Of a stretch of DNA of 33,431 bases, positions 15,807 to 23,945 are shown in pieces. Positions within the stretch are counted from its first letter, which is position 1; each line of letters opens with the position of its first letter. The notes under the pieces are model-generated. The model made no database searches. It had not been told where the DNA came from and was given only the letters and a program-made list of their open reading frames with translations. Origin of the DNA: an uncultured Flavobacteriaceae bacterium (GTDB lineage Bacteria; Bacteroidota; Bacteroidia; Flavobacteriales; Flavobacteriaceae); contig CAJWLL010000025.1 in assembly GCA_913043275.1 (NCBI GenBank), positions 1 through 33,431 of the forward strand. The letters run 5' to 3'. The position numbers and the translations under genes are program-made.

Positions 15807-15840
15807 AAAAAACCGCTTTTTTTTTTTAAGAAAGAAGCGG
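15807..15840 (-). terminator. intrinsic terminator after tRNA-Leu
   Basis: On the minus strand CCGCTT (15840-15835) pairs with AAGCGG (15818-15813) and is followed by TTTTTT (15812-15807). The A/T-rich interior can lengthen the stem. It lies 5 bases beyond the tRNA 3' end, in the right direction. Confidence 0.75.
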
Positions 15841-15844
15841 ATTG

Positions 15845-15926
15845 TACCTCGGGTGGGAATCGAACCCACACTCCCGAAAGAACTGGATTTTGAATCCAGC
15901 GCGTCTACCAGTTCCGCCACCGAGGC
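15845..15926 (-). tRNA. tRNA-Leu (anticodon CAA)
   Basis: On the minus strand an 82-base cloverleaf can be drawn. The acceptor is GCCTCGG with CCGAGGT (G-U first pair) and discriminator A. The D arm contains AACTGGTAGA; the anticodon stem CTGGA/TCCAG encloses TTCAAAA, giving anticodon CAA; a long variable arm (TTCTTTCGGGAGT) marks class II; the T arm is GTGGG-TTCGATT-CCCAC. Anticodon CAA with a long variable arm means leucine (UUG codons). CCA is not encoded. A protein frame overlapping this region is a chance reading. Confidence 0.95.
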
Positions 15927-15990
15927 AATTTGCTCTGATGATAAATGCAGCGTACAAAAATAATAAAATATTTCTGCCTCTAATTTAAAA

Positions 15991-16007
15991 ATCACCAATA
16001 AGGTGAT
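15991..16007. promoter_or_regulatory. inverted repeat upstream of prs
   Basis: ATCACC (15991-15996) and GGTGAT (16002-16007) form a perfect 6-base inverted repeat with a 5-base spacer, 16 bases before the prs -7 box. It could be an operator or a weak hairpin; no regulator can be named. Confidence 0.3.
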
Positions 16008-16022
16008 GCATTATTTTATTTT

Positions 16023-16030
16023 TAAATTTG
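16023..16030 (+). promoter_or_regulatory. -7 promoter box (TAAATTTG) for prs
   Basis: Exact TAnnTTTG match ending 16 bases before the prs ATG. There is no clear -33 element. Because the tRNA points away, this is probably the start of the prs-rplY transcript. Confidence 0.5.
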
Positions 16031-16046
16031 CCAATATATATTTTCT

Positions 16047-16979
16047 ATGGAAACTTCAGCAAAAATTTTCGCTTGCACACAAAGTGAATCCCTAGGCAAA
16101 GCCATTGCCGATCATTTTGGAATTGAGATTGGAAAAGTCAACTTTTCGCGCTACAGCGACGGAGAGTTTCAGCCTTCCTTTGAAGAGTCAGTCCGTGGGG
16201 CCCGTATCTTTATTGTAGGCTCTACCCAACCCTCCTCCGAAAACTTGATGGAAATGCTGTTGATGCTAGATGCTGCAAAACGTGCCTCAGCTCGACACAT
16301 TACAGCTGTTATACCTTATTTTGGCTGGGCAAGACAAGACCGAAAAGATAAGCCAAGAGTACCCATTGGAGCAAAATTGATCGCAAAATTATTAGAATCA
16401 GCTGGAGCTACAAGAATTATTACCATGGACTTACACGCTGATCAGATCCAAGGGTTTTTTGAAAAACCAGTGGATCATCTTTTTGCCTCCACCATTTTCC
16501 TTCCCTATATCAATTCACTAAAGCTATCCGATTTAACGATTGCCTCTCCTGATATGGGAGGTTCTAAACGCGCCTATGCGTATTCAAAATTTCTAACTAG
16601 TGACGTTGTAATCTGTTATAAGCAAAGGGAAAAAGCCAATATCATTTCTCATATGGAGCTCATCGGTAATGTAGAAGGAAAAAATGTAATCCTTGTAGAT
16701 GACATGGTAGATACTGCCGGAACACTAACAAAAGCTGCTGATTTGATGAAAGAGCGAGGAGCCATTTCAGTACGTTCAATCTGTACTCATGCACTGCTTT
16801 CAGGAAATGCATATGAAAAAATTGAGGAATCGCAACTCGAAGAATTAATCGTTACCGATTCTATCTATCCGAAAGTTAGCCACCCTAAAGTAAAAGTATT
16901 ATCTTGCGCCCCATTATTCGCTGAAGTGATGAAAAATGTTCATTACAATCATTCGATAAGTTCAAAATTTATTATGTAA
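16047..16979 (+). CDS. prs: ribose-phosphate pyrophosphokinase (PRPP synthetase)
   Basis: 310 residues, the normal length. It makes phosphoribosyl pyrophosphate from ribose 5-phosphate and ATP for purine, pyrimidine, NAD, His and Trp synthesis in the cytoplasm. Visible motifs: [22 protein letters not shown] (N-terminal subdomain), [15 protein letters not shown] (ATP-binding flexible loop), [13 protein letters not shown] (metal and substrate binding His/Asp), and [15 protein letters not shown], the PRPP-binding loop. The ATG at 16047 gives the expected METSAKIFA start. It is followed after 10 bases by rplY, and the pair is conserved in Bacteroidota. Confidence 0.97.
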   Translation: METSAKIFACTQSESLGKAIADHFGIEIGKVNFSRYSDGEFQPSFEESVRGARIFIVGSTQPSSENLMEMLLMLDAAKRASARHITAVIPYFGWARQDRKDKPRVPIGAKLIAKLLESAGATRIITMDLHADQIQGFFEKPVDHLFASTIFLPYINSLKLSDLTIASPDMGGSKRAYAYSKFLTSDVVICYKQREKANIISHMELIGNVEGKNVILVDDMVDTAGTLTKAADLMKERGAISVRSICTHALLSGNAYEKIEESQLEELIVTDSIYPKVSHPKVKVLSCAPLFAEVMKNVHYNHSISSKFIM

Positions 16980-16989
16980 AAGCAATTTC

Positions 16990-17637
16990 ATGAAGTCGAT
17001 TACTATTAAAGGATCCAAAAGAGATAGCCTAGGGAAGGTCGCGACCAAAGCCTTACGTAATGCTGATAAAGTTCCTTGCGTATTGTATGGAGGTGAAACC
17101 CCACTCCATTTTTCCGCAAATGAACTTGATTTCAGTAAATTAGTTTACACATCTAATGCCCATACCGTTGTGCTTGACATCAATGGAGGTCAAAAAATAA
17201 ATGCCATTTTACAGGACATTCAATTTCACCCCGTAAACGACAAAATTTTACATGTTGATTTCTATCAACTTTACGAAAACAAAGAGGTGAAAATGGAAAT
17301 ACCCATTATAATTGAGGGGTCTGCTCCTGGAGTTATGCTAGAGGGGGGCAGCTTGGAATTCATTAATCGTAAACTCAAGGTAAGGGCGCTACCTAAAAAT
17401 TTGCCCGATTCTATAAACATTGACATTTCATCACTCAATCTTGGGGATAAAATTTCTACTTCAGAGCTAGAAAGTGAAGATTTCACCATCCTACATCCCG
17501 ATAACACAGTAGTTTGTAAAGTAAGAACTTCTAGGGCTTCAATGATTATTGAAGAAGAAGAAGAAGGATTAGAAGAAGAAACCACTGAAGAAGGAGAAGC
17601 TAGTGAGGAAAGAGAAAGCAATTCTGGAGAAGAATAA
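16990..17637 (+). CDS. rplY: 50S ribosomal protein L25 (Ctc/TL5 form) with acidic tail
   Basis: 215 residues: an N-terminal 5S-rRNA-binding domain (residues 1-about 95, [30 protein letters not shown]) and the longer C-terminal TL5-type domain ([34 protein letters not shown]). This is the general stress protein Ctc form. The final 30 residues are an acidic tail ([17 protein letters not shown]) encoded by GAA-rich DNA. It binds 5S rRNA in the central protuberance of the large subunit. It is 10 bases after prs and is followed by a strong intrinsic terminator at 17663-17694, which closes the prs-rplY transcript. Confidence 0.96.
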   Translation: MKSITIKGSKRDSLGKVATKALRNADKVPCVLYGGETPLHFSANELDFSKLVYTSNAHTVVLDINGGQKINAILQDIQFHPVNDKILHVDFYQLYENKEVKMEIPIIIEGSAPGVMLEGGSLEFINRKLKVRALPKNLPDSINIDISSLNLGDKISTSELESEDFTILHPDNTVVCKVRTSRASMIIEEEEEGLEEETTEEGEASEERESNSGEE

Positions 17638-17662
17638 ACTAAAGAACTTCAATCAATTATAC

Positions 17663-17694
17663 AAAAAAGCATCTCATCTTGAGATGCTTTTTTT
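17663..17694 (+). terminator. intrinsic terminator after rplY
   Basis: GCATCTCA (17669-17676) pairs with TGAGATGC (17680-17687) around a 3-base loop, followed by seven T (17688-17694); flanking A/T pairs can lengthen the stem. It lies 25 bases after the rplY stop. Confidence 0.9.
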
Positions 17695-17705
17695 AATTTT
17701 ACGAT

Positions 17706-18332
17706 ATGATATTAAAGTGGTTTTTTGGTAAATCAAAACCGATTGAGATGAAAAAATACTTAATTGTAGGTTTGGGAAATATAGGAAATGAATACCTTAA
17801 AACCCGTCACAATATTGGTTTTGAAGTAATCGATTTTATGGCCAAAAAGTTTGAAGTTCAAATGACCAATCTTAAATTGGCGGCAAAAGGAAGTTTTAAC
17901 CACAAGGGCAAAAAAATCATTCTTCTCAAACCTTCTACCTATATGAACCAAAGCGGTAAATCGGTCAGGTATTGGGCTTTAAAGGAAAATATAGCCCTTC
18001 CGAATATTCTCATCATTACAGACGACCTAAACCTTCCTTTAGCATTACTAAGACTCAAAGGTAAGGGCAGTGATGGAGGTCATAATGGACTAAAAAATAT
18101 AGAATCTCAACTTAATACCACTCATTATCCAAGACTTCGATTTGGTATCAAAAATGAAGATAAAACATTCAATCAAGTTAACTTCGTTTTGAGTAAATTT
18201 ACCGAAAAAGAAGAGGAAAAAGTGAACAAAAAACTGCCAGAATGTAACGAAATTGTTCTTTCATATACCCAAATGGGCTTGGAAAGAACCATGAATAAGT
18301 TCAACACCAAACCTCCTATTGAGAAGTCCTAA
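17706..18332 (+). CDS. pth: peptidyl-tRNA hydrolase
   Basis: 208 residues from ATG 17706, or 194 from ATG 17748 (MKKYLIVGLGNIG), which is the classical Pth start. The 14-residue leader (LKWFFGKSKPIE) may be genuine, because Bacteroidota Pth proteins often have a short basic extension; the choice is unsettled. The enzyme frees peptides from peptidyl-tRNA that drops off the ribosome. Visible motifs: GLGNIGNEYLKTRHNIGFEV, with the catalytic His in TRHN; LLKPSTYMNQSGKSV; DDLNLPLALLRLKGKGSDGGHNGLKNI; and YPRLRFGI. It lies just past the rplY terminator, so it needs its own promoter or read-through. Its 3' end overlaps the convergent lipoprotein gene by 17 bases. Confidence 0.95.
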   Translation: MILKWFFGKSKPIEMKKYLIVGLGNIGNEYLKTRHNIGFEVIDFMAKKFEVQMTNLKLAAKGSFNHKGKKIILLKPSTYMNQSGKSVRYWALKENIALPNILIITDDLNLPLALLRLKGKGSDGGHNGLKNIESQLNTTHYPRLRFGIKNEDKTFNQVNFVLSKFTEKEEEKVNKKLPECNEIVLSYTQMGLERTMNKFNTKPPIEKS

Positions 18333-18990
18333 AAATTCCTACAATTGAATGAGAAATATTTCCTTCCTTATCTCTGGTGGAAACTTTCCAATAGTAGTAT
18401 TGGTCAGGATTCAAAGTGAGAGAAATACTATTGGCAGTTAAATTTTCTGCAGCCAAGTTTAAATCATCGGGGTCAGTTCCAAAGTAAACATCATAACTTT
18501 CTACATCATTGTCCAAATCAACCACCTCCCACCTCAGGGTTAAAGTTCCATTGTCTAAGCTCACCTGAGAATTGTGTTCAGGGATCAGAAGTTGTGCAGG
18601 AAAAGGGAAATGACTGCTGGTAGGGAGCCCCTCCAAATAAAAAGTCCAAACTTCACTTTTGGCAATATTCTCTGTTTGCTCAGATATAGAATTAACCCAC
18701 CAAGAAAACTGTTTTCCACGTTCCAATACAACACTAGAAGAAAGGCGTAGAGTTTCTTTTTTTTGATCCACATTATTAAGAATATCTCTGACTACCAATT
18801 CATATTCGTCGGTATGAAGAGCCTCTTGCCAACTAAAATTTACTTGACTTTGTTGGTCACTCACTTGTATGGCTGTATTGCAATTGTTGTTGTTTTCAGG
18901 ACCCAGCAACAGGGTTGCTTGAGGATCGGGGATGACTTCCTTTTTACAAGCCGCCAAAATCAAAAAAAGAATGTACAAGTATCTTTTCAT
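18316..18990 (-). CDS. lipoprotein with two fibronectin-III-like domains
   Basis: 224 residues from ATG 18990. The signal peptide MKRYLYILFLILAAC ends in a lipid Cys followed by KKEVIPDP. Two similar beta-sandwich units follow: about residues 28-120 (LLLGPENNNN, VNFSWQEALHTDEYELVVRD, FSWWVNSISE) and 130-224 (LLIPEHNSQVSLDNGTLTLRWE, YDVYFGTDPDDL, YYWKVSTRDKEGN). They resemble the Fn3-like unit of the protease encoded upstream (LLAPTNPDQE, SLSWTALLNANEYIVEV, SYFWRVKPVN). Its ATG shares one base with the protease stop (TGATG), so translation is coupled. No catalytic motif is seen; it may be an envelope partner or carbohydrate/protein-binding module. The 3' end overlaps pth by 17 bases. Confidence 0.82.
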   Translation of the reverse strand: MKRYLYILFLILAACKKEVIPDPQATLLLGPENNNNCNTAIQVSDQQSQVNFSWQEALHTDEYELVVRDILNNVDQKKETLRLSSSVVLERGKQFSWWVNSISEQTENIAKSEVWTFYLEGLPTSSHFPFPAQLLIPEHNSQVSLDNGTLTLRWEVVDLDNDVESYDVYFGTDPDDLNLAAENLTANSISLTLNPDQYYYWKVSTRDKEGNISHSIVGIFRTSQ

Positions 18991-21900
18991 CAACGCTTTA
19001 AAAGTTTAAAATATTCTATTCTATCTCCTGTAACCACTCGAATTAGATACACACCTGGAGGATAGTAATCCACAGGAATTTGAAAACTTCTATTGAATAG
19101 ATTGAGAACAACATCCCTTTGATAGAGTACGTCTCCCTGTAAATTGAAAAATAAAACTTCCGCCTGCAATGCTCCACCTCCCACAGAAATATTAACGATT
19201 TCTGATGCAGGATTTGGATAAACAGTCGAATCCTCCGAAATATAAATTTCTTTTAAAAACTTACCATGACAGTTCAAGTCTGTGGTAACCTCCAATATAT
19301 TCAAACCTTTGCTAAGAGCTAGACGATGCCGTCCCGTCTTGAGTGAGTAATTATTATCATTTAGCCTTAGCTTATAATTTTTTCCCCCTGATAAATCTAG
19401 GGTTACTGAAAAATCTGTAACGTTAAGTTGCGTAATCACGTTCAATGGGTCCGGTTCGAACAATTCTGTAGCATAACACATTTCAAAATCAGTATTGTTG
19501 TTTGAGGTGATACAAATCGTATATTTTCCCTTTGCGAGATTGGGAATCATTATTTCATTTTCATGAGTAAATGACTCTTCCTTTGTAAAGCCATCAGATC
19601 CACTAATACTGAGTTTATAATCGAAATGTGCGACAGCTGAAATGGAAATGAAACCATTGTTTTTTCCTTTACAAGTGGGATTTGACTTCTTTAAACTAAA
19701 ATTATCGTTGGAGTAGAGATCACAAACATCTCCCAAGCCATCCTCATTAGAATCGGATTGATCTGCATTGGGAATAGTAGGGCAATTGTCCAATACATCT
19801 GCTATACCATCATTGTCTGTATCCAAAACAACCGTACCTCTGTAACAAACACTAATCGAAAATGAATCCACTGAACCAACTATTAAATCGTCGTACAAGT
19901 CAACAATTTCAAGAGTCCACCTGCCTTTTAGATTTTTTCCATTGAAGATCGATAAATCTTCTTGGGGTCTATACGACCCTGTAAAAGGGGGCAATGCAAA
20001 TACAATCGACCCAGTGGCTTCCTGATCAAAAACCGTGTTTTTGTAATCATCCTGATCATCACCAAGATTTTGAGATAATTTGACTCTGTTATTGTCGGGG
20101 GCTACTAGGTAAAGAGATATATCCCCAATATAACTGTGATCTATGGATACATTCACATTGAGGTCTTGGATTATTGCCTGATCATTTATGTCCAGGTCTA
20201 CAGCTGTAGTTTTCGCAAACCCCCCTATGGCATCAATTATTTGAGTAGGTAACCCGCTGGTACTGTAAGTACCACAATTGACCGTAAAAGTCCTAAAAGT
20301 TCCAACTTCAGAATAGGTCCCTTCACCACAATCATTAACGGGCTTTACCCTCCAAAAATAGGAAGTTGAAAAGTTCAAGCCTCCTATGTCGGTTGAAGAG
20401 GAATTGACCGTTTTAATATCGCTTAAACTCGAAAAAACTTCCGATTTGGAGACTTCAACAATATATTCGTTTGCGTTTAGAAGGGCTGTCCAACTCAGAC
20501 TTACTGTTCGACTCACTTCCTGATCTGGATTGGTCGGGGCTAAGAGTTGAATACCCTGAAAATTATCTTGCCTGATTCTTACCTCAAGATCGATAGAACG
20601 GGTAAGGGTCTGGCCAGATGTCATGAGTGTCAAGGCTAAGTCCTGAGATGGGAGGTTTTCAAAACCAAAAACCTTTATTGTTCCTGACACATCAGCACTG
20701 GTCAGCTCGGATTCTGAAAACTGAACTGAAAGCACTGAAGGAAGTCCACTAAAACTCAAACTCACCTTTTCATCAGTATCCGAAAAAGTCTCAAAATCAA
20801 ATGCAAAAGTCACCTCATCTTGGCAAGCCTCTTGATCATAGCTCTCAAATGTCAGTACAAAGGGAGCTGGAATGATTTTAATGTCGTGAGTATTTACAGC
20901 AAAATAAATAGAGTTTTCCGGTACAATTTTGATTCTGACCTGATCAGAATTAATTCCCCCAGGCACAGTTATCAACTCCTCCCCATCGTTAGGTGTGGAT
21001 AAAAGCAATGGATTTGGAAAGGTCTTTCCACCATCTGTAGACAAGAATATGGATACGAATTTTGTATTGATAGGGGCCTGATCTGTTTGGGCTACCTCCC
21101 AGGACAAAGTTTGTTTGGATCCAGCCTCCCAAAGAATTCCATCTTGATTTTGCGAACTCACTTTAAAGGGCCCTGCATCGGAAATAACTTTAAGCACTTT
21201 AATATCGAAAGCCATCCTTCCTTTTGCATCTGCTAGTACAGGAAAACGATCTCTTACTGTTACTGCCCAAGTCAGTATCCTATCAACCATAGAAACAGTT
21301 TCCCATCGACTGCCTGTCTGTGGATTGACCATTGTCAAACTTCCATCCAAAACCGCATCAATTGCAGGGATAACTCTGATGGGACTTATTGAGGGTGGCA
21401 GTGATCTTGCCTGAGCACCCAAATGATTATAAGGTCCAAAATTGGATGCATCCACTTGACCTGCATCCAATTGCTCCCAACAATAAAACAATGCATCACC
21501 ATCAGGATCGCTTCCAGAGGCTTTTAACTCATAGGCTGTTCCAATGGGCAAGGTAAAGTCACGATCTGCAGAGGCAATGGGAATTTGATTTTCATTTATG
21601 GCCGAGGAGTAACAAGTTTGTGTATCAGTATATTGGTTGATATTATGGATGCTGTGATAATGAAAATAAGGATCACTATGACGCTGAACATTATCCAAGC
21701 CTACAACACCAGCATACCCCATGATGGTCGATCCACTTCCAGGTTCTGTGCTGAAGCCTTCAAACTCATTACTATGGGAAAAAGTGTGATATGCTCCAAA
21801 TTGATGCCCCATTTCATGGGTCACATAATCAATATCAAAATGATCATTTAGAAAAGGATCGTCTGCAGAACCCTGAAAAGGGTGAGAACTAAAAGCTCCC

Positions 21901-22907
21901 CCTTTGACCCCATTTCGGCAGACACTTCCCACAGTACCGGCATTACCGTTTCCAGAATCACTGCTATAAGCGAACAGATGACCTATATCATAATTCTCTT
22001 CACCCAATACTTCGTCCAAAGTCTCTTGAGCTTGAACATTTAAATCATTCGTATATGGGTCAGAGTCAACATTGGGATAGATCAAATCAATTCCTGATAC
22101 CAACTCCAAATGTATACCCAACTCCGTTTCAAAGACTTCATTTACCCTATTAATGGTACTGACAACAGCCGCATATGCATCCTCCTTGTTAGTCCCATTA
22201 GAGGGATCGTCGTCTCCCCAAAAAGAGGTATAACCCCCAGTTGCTGAAATTGCCAGTCTAAAGGTTTTTATGACCCCCGAATTTGCTTTTCTAAAACTTT
22301 TACGATCAATATTAGAAAAACTTTGATCTTTCCAGTTATCCTTCAAAGATGTGCTACAATTAAATCCTTCTGTCGAAATTTCCAAAGTTCGATTATAAGA
22401 AAGGTAACTATTTTGTTTTCCAATCAAAGGCTGTAAAAATCTATTTTCTCCATTGGGATAACGCATCCAAGCATTAATTCCATTAGGAGTATAAGAAAGT
22501 CTTATGCGAACATTTGGACGATCAAGGCTTTTTCCAACAAAAGTTCTGATCTCTGGAAATTTTGCTTGTAAGCCGGGCGACAACACAGCTGCTTTTTTAA
22601 GTTCAAACACCTCTTCTTTACCCAATTCATTCGGTAAAACCATTTCCAATTTATCTATCCCACCTATAAAATTTAACCCTTTAGAATCAGTCAATGAATT
22701 TTTAAACGCATTAGCATCCAAGTTCATATAAAGCCTTTCTTTAAAATCTGAAATGGGTAAATGGCCAACTGGATCATCCAAAGATAGTGACCAAAATTGC
22801 TGTGCACTGGCACCCGCTAAACCAATAAATAATGAAGTTAATAAACAAAGACAAAAACGATATATTGTCAAAACCGGTTTTTTAAACTCATAATTTAAAA
22901 AAAACAA
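18990..22907 (-). CDS. secreted metzincin metalloprotease, multidomain, with T9SS sorting domain
   Basis: 1305 residues counted from a TTG at 22907. After the export segment (CLLTSLFIGLAGASAQ) and a propeptide-like region comes a reprolysin-like catalytic domain with zinc motif H364-EMGH-QFGAYH374, a perfect HExxHxxGxxH. Then come beta-sandwich and Fn3-like units (to about 875), a proprotein-convertase P-like domain (878-1027), a thrombospondin type-3 calcium repeat starting at 1029 (DTDNDGIADVLDNCP), and a C-terminal type IX sorting domain starting V1229-YPNP and ending EYFKLLKR. It should be secreted across the outer membrane and anchored or released. No ATG exists in frame near the start: ATG 22891 is one frame off, separated by an A6 run. 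It is coupled to a lipoprotein gene downstream. Confidence 0.9.
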   Translation of the reverse strand: MFFLNYEFKKPVLTIYRFCLCLLTSLFIGLAGASAQQFWSLSLDDPVGHLPISDFKERLYMNLDANAFKNSLTDSKGLNFIGGIDKLEMVLPNELGKEEVFELKKAAVLSPGLQAKFPEIRTFVGKSLDRPNVRIRLSYTPNGINAWMRYPNGENRFLQPLIGKQNSYLSYNRTLEISTEGFNCSTSLKDNWKDQSFSNIDRKSFRKANSGVIKTFRLAISATGGYTSFWGDDDPSNGTNKEDAYAAVVSTINRVNEVFETELGIHLELVSGIDLIYPNVDSDPYTNDLNVQAQETLDEVLGEENYDIGHLFAYSSDSGNGNAGTVGSVCRNGVKGGAFSSHPFQGSADDPFLNDHFDIDYVTHEMGHQFGAYHTFSHSNEFEGFSTEPGSGSTIMGYAGVVGLDNVQRHSDPYFHYHSIHNINQYTDTQTCYSSAINENQIPIASADRDFTLPIGTAYELKASGSDPDGDALFYCWEQLDAGQVDASNFGPYNHLGAQARSLPPSISPIRVIPAIDAVLDGSLTMVNPQTGSRWETVSMVDRILTWAVTVRDRFPVLADAKGRMAFDIKVLKVISDAGPFKVSSQNQDGILWEAGSKQTLSWEVAQTDQAPINTKFVSIFLSTDGGKTFPNPLLLSTPNDGEELITVPGGINSDQVRIKIVPENSIYFAVNTHDIKIIPAPFVLTFESYDQEACQDEVTFAFDFETFSDTDEKVSLSFSGLPSVLSVQFSESELTSADVSGTIKVFGFENLPSQDLALTLMTSGQTLTRSIDLEVRIRQDNFQGIQLLAPTNPDQEVSRTVSLSWTALLNANEYIVEVSKSEVFSSLSDIKTVNSSSTDIGGLNFSTSYFWRVKPVNDCGEGTYSEVGTFRTFTVNCGTYSTSGLPTQIIDAIGGFAKTTAVDLDINDQAIIQDLNVNVSIDHSYIGDISLYLVAPDNNRVKLSQNLGDDQDDYKNTVFDQEATGSIVFALPPFTGSYRPQEDLSIFNGKNLKGRWTLEIVDLYDDLIVGSVDSFSISVCYRGTVVLDTDNDGIADVLDNCPTIPNADQSDSNEDGLGDVCDLYSNDNFSLKKSNPTCKGKNNGFISISAVAHFDYKLSISGSDGFTKEESFTHENEIMIPNLAKGKYTICITSNNNTDFEMCYATELFEPDPLNVITQLNVTDFSVTLDLSGGKNYKLRLNDNNYSLKTGRHRLALSKGLNILEVTTDLNCHGKFLKEIYISEDSTVYPNPASEIVNISVGGGALQAEVLFFNLQGDVLYQRDVVLNLFNRSFQIPVDYYPPGVYLIRVVTGDRIEYFKLLKR

Positions 22908-22932
22908 TATTAATCTTGAAGTATTTTAGATG

Positions 22933-22940
22933 TACTTTTG
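22933..22940 (+). promoter_or_regulatory. -7 promoter box (TACTTTTG) for ribF
   Basis: Exact TAnnTTTG match ending 20 bases before the ribF ATG, in the short gap divergent from the protease gene. No FMN riboswitch fits in this gap. Confidence 0.5.
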
Positions 22941-22960
22941 AGAAATATGAAAATTTTTAG

Positions 22961-23893
22961 ATGAAAGTCATCTATAATATAAATAACTACCGGCCAAAAA
23001 AAACAGCAATCCTTACCATAGGAACCTTTGATGGGATTCACGTTGGGCATCAAAAAATCATAGGTGATCTAGTGTCAAAAGCCAAAAAAGAAGATTCATG
23101 CTCTATGGTGTTGACCTTTTTTCCACATCCGAGAATGGTTTTACAAAAAGACACCCAACTCAAAATGATTGATACCCTGGACGAAAAGAAAAAACTTTTG
23201 GAAAAATTGGGGGTAGAATTTCTAATCGTCCAACCCTTTACCCTGGAATTCTCCAGAATAACGGCCATAGAATATACCAGAGACGTTTTAGTCAACGGAC
23301 TAGGTATTTCAAAACTAATTATTGGATACGATCATCGGTTTGGAAGAAACCGTGAGGCAACCGTTGAAGACTTAAAACATTTTGGTTTGGATTACAATTT
23401 TTCAGTTGAAGAAATTCCGGCCCAAGACATAAATTCTATAGCCGTAAGTTCCACCAAAATAAGAAATGCAATCATGACAGGCAAAATTAAAAAAGCTAAC
23501 CAATATTTGGGAAGACCCTTTTCTCTGTGTGGAACCATTGTTAAAGGAGACAAAATTGGAAGAAAAATTGGCTTTCCTACAGCCAACTTATACATTGAAG
23601 AAGAATATAAACTCAAACCTCAAAATGGTGTTTATCTTGTTCAATGCTATTTTAATAATCAAAAATATTTTGGAATGATGAATATTGGAAAACGTCCCAC
23701 TGTATTCGGAAAAGAAAATCAAATCGAAACTTATTTTTTCGATTTTGACGGAAACCTTTATGGAAAAAAATTAAATATTGAACTTCTAGAAAAAATAAGA
23801 TACGAACAAAAATATGACTCGCTAGAATCATTAGGGAATCAGCTCAGCATAGACCAAAAAAGCTGTCAAGAATTAATTCCAAAATACCTTTAA
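22961..23893 (+). CDS. ribF: bifunctional riboflavin kinase / FAD synthetase
   Basis: 310 residues, typical for RibF. The N-terminal FAD synthetase domain (residues about 15-180) has the nucleotidyltransferase motif TIGTFDGIHVGHQKII, GYDHRFGRNREA and VSSTKIRNAI. The C-terminal riboflavin kinase domain (about 185-305) has GDKIGRKIGFPTANLY, NGVYLV and NIGKRPTVFG. Together they convert riboflavin to FMN and FAD in the cytoplasm. The ATG at 22961 fits the family start. It is followed after 52 bases by serS, which has its own -7 box. Confidence 0.96.
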   Translation: MKVIYNINNYRPKKTAILTIGTFDGIHVGHQKIIGDLVSKAKKEDSCSMVLTFFPHPRMVLQKDTQLKMIDTLDEKKKLLEKLGVEFLIVQPFTLEFSRITAIEYTRDVLVNGLGISKLIIGYDHRFGRNREATVEDLKHFGLDYNFSVEEIPAQDINSIAVSSTKIRNAIMTGKIKKANQYLGRPFSLCGTIVKGDKIGRKIGFPTANLYIEEEYKLKPQNGVYLVQCYFNNQKYFGMMNIGKRPTVFGKENQIETYFFDFDGNLYGKKLNIELLEKIRYEQKYDSLESLGNQLSIDQKSCQELIPKYL

Positions 23894-23919
23894 ATTTTAA
23901 TTAATCCATTCGTTTCTTC

Positions 23920-23927
23920 TACCTTTG
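23920..23927 (+). promoter_or_regulatory. -7 promoter box (TACCTTTG) for serS
   Basis: TACCTTTG matches TAnnTTTG exactly, 18 bases before the serS ATG. A -33 TTTG is not obvious; TTTTA lies near the expected place. Confidence 0.55.
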
Positions 23928-23945
23928 CAATGAAAAAAAAATAAC

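Noticed and set aside
15759-15998. 79-residue minus-strand protein
   Set aside because: It lies across the tRNA-Leu gene and its terminator; a chance frame.
17271-17621. Ser-rich minus-strand frame opposite rplY
   Set aside because: Ser runs are the antisense of the GAA-rich acidic tail.
22908-22960. FMN riboswitch before ribF
   Set aside because: The divergent gap is only 53 bases and has none of the conserved riboswitch helices.
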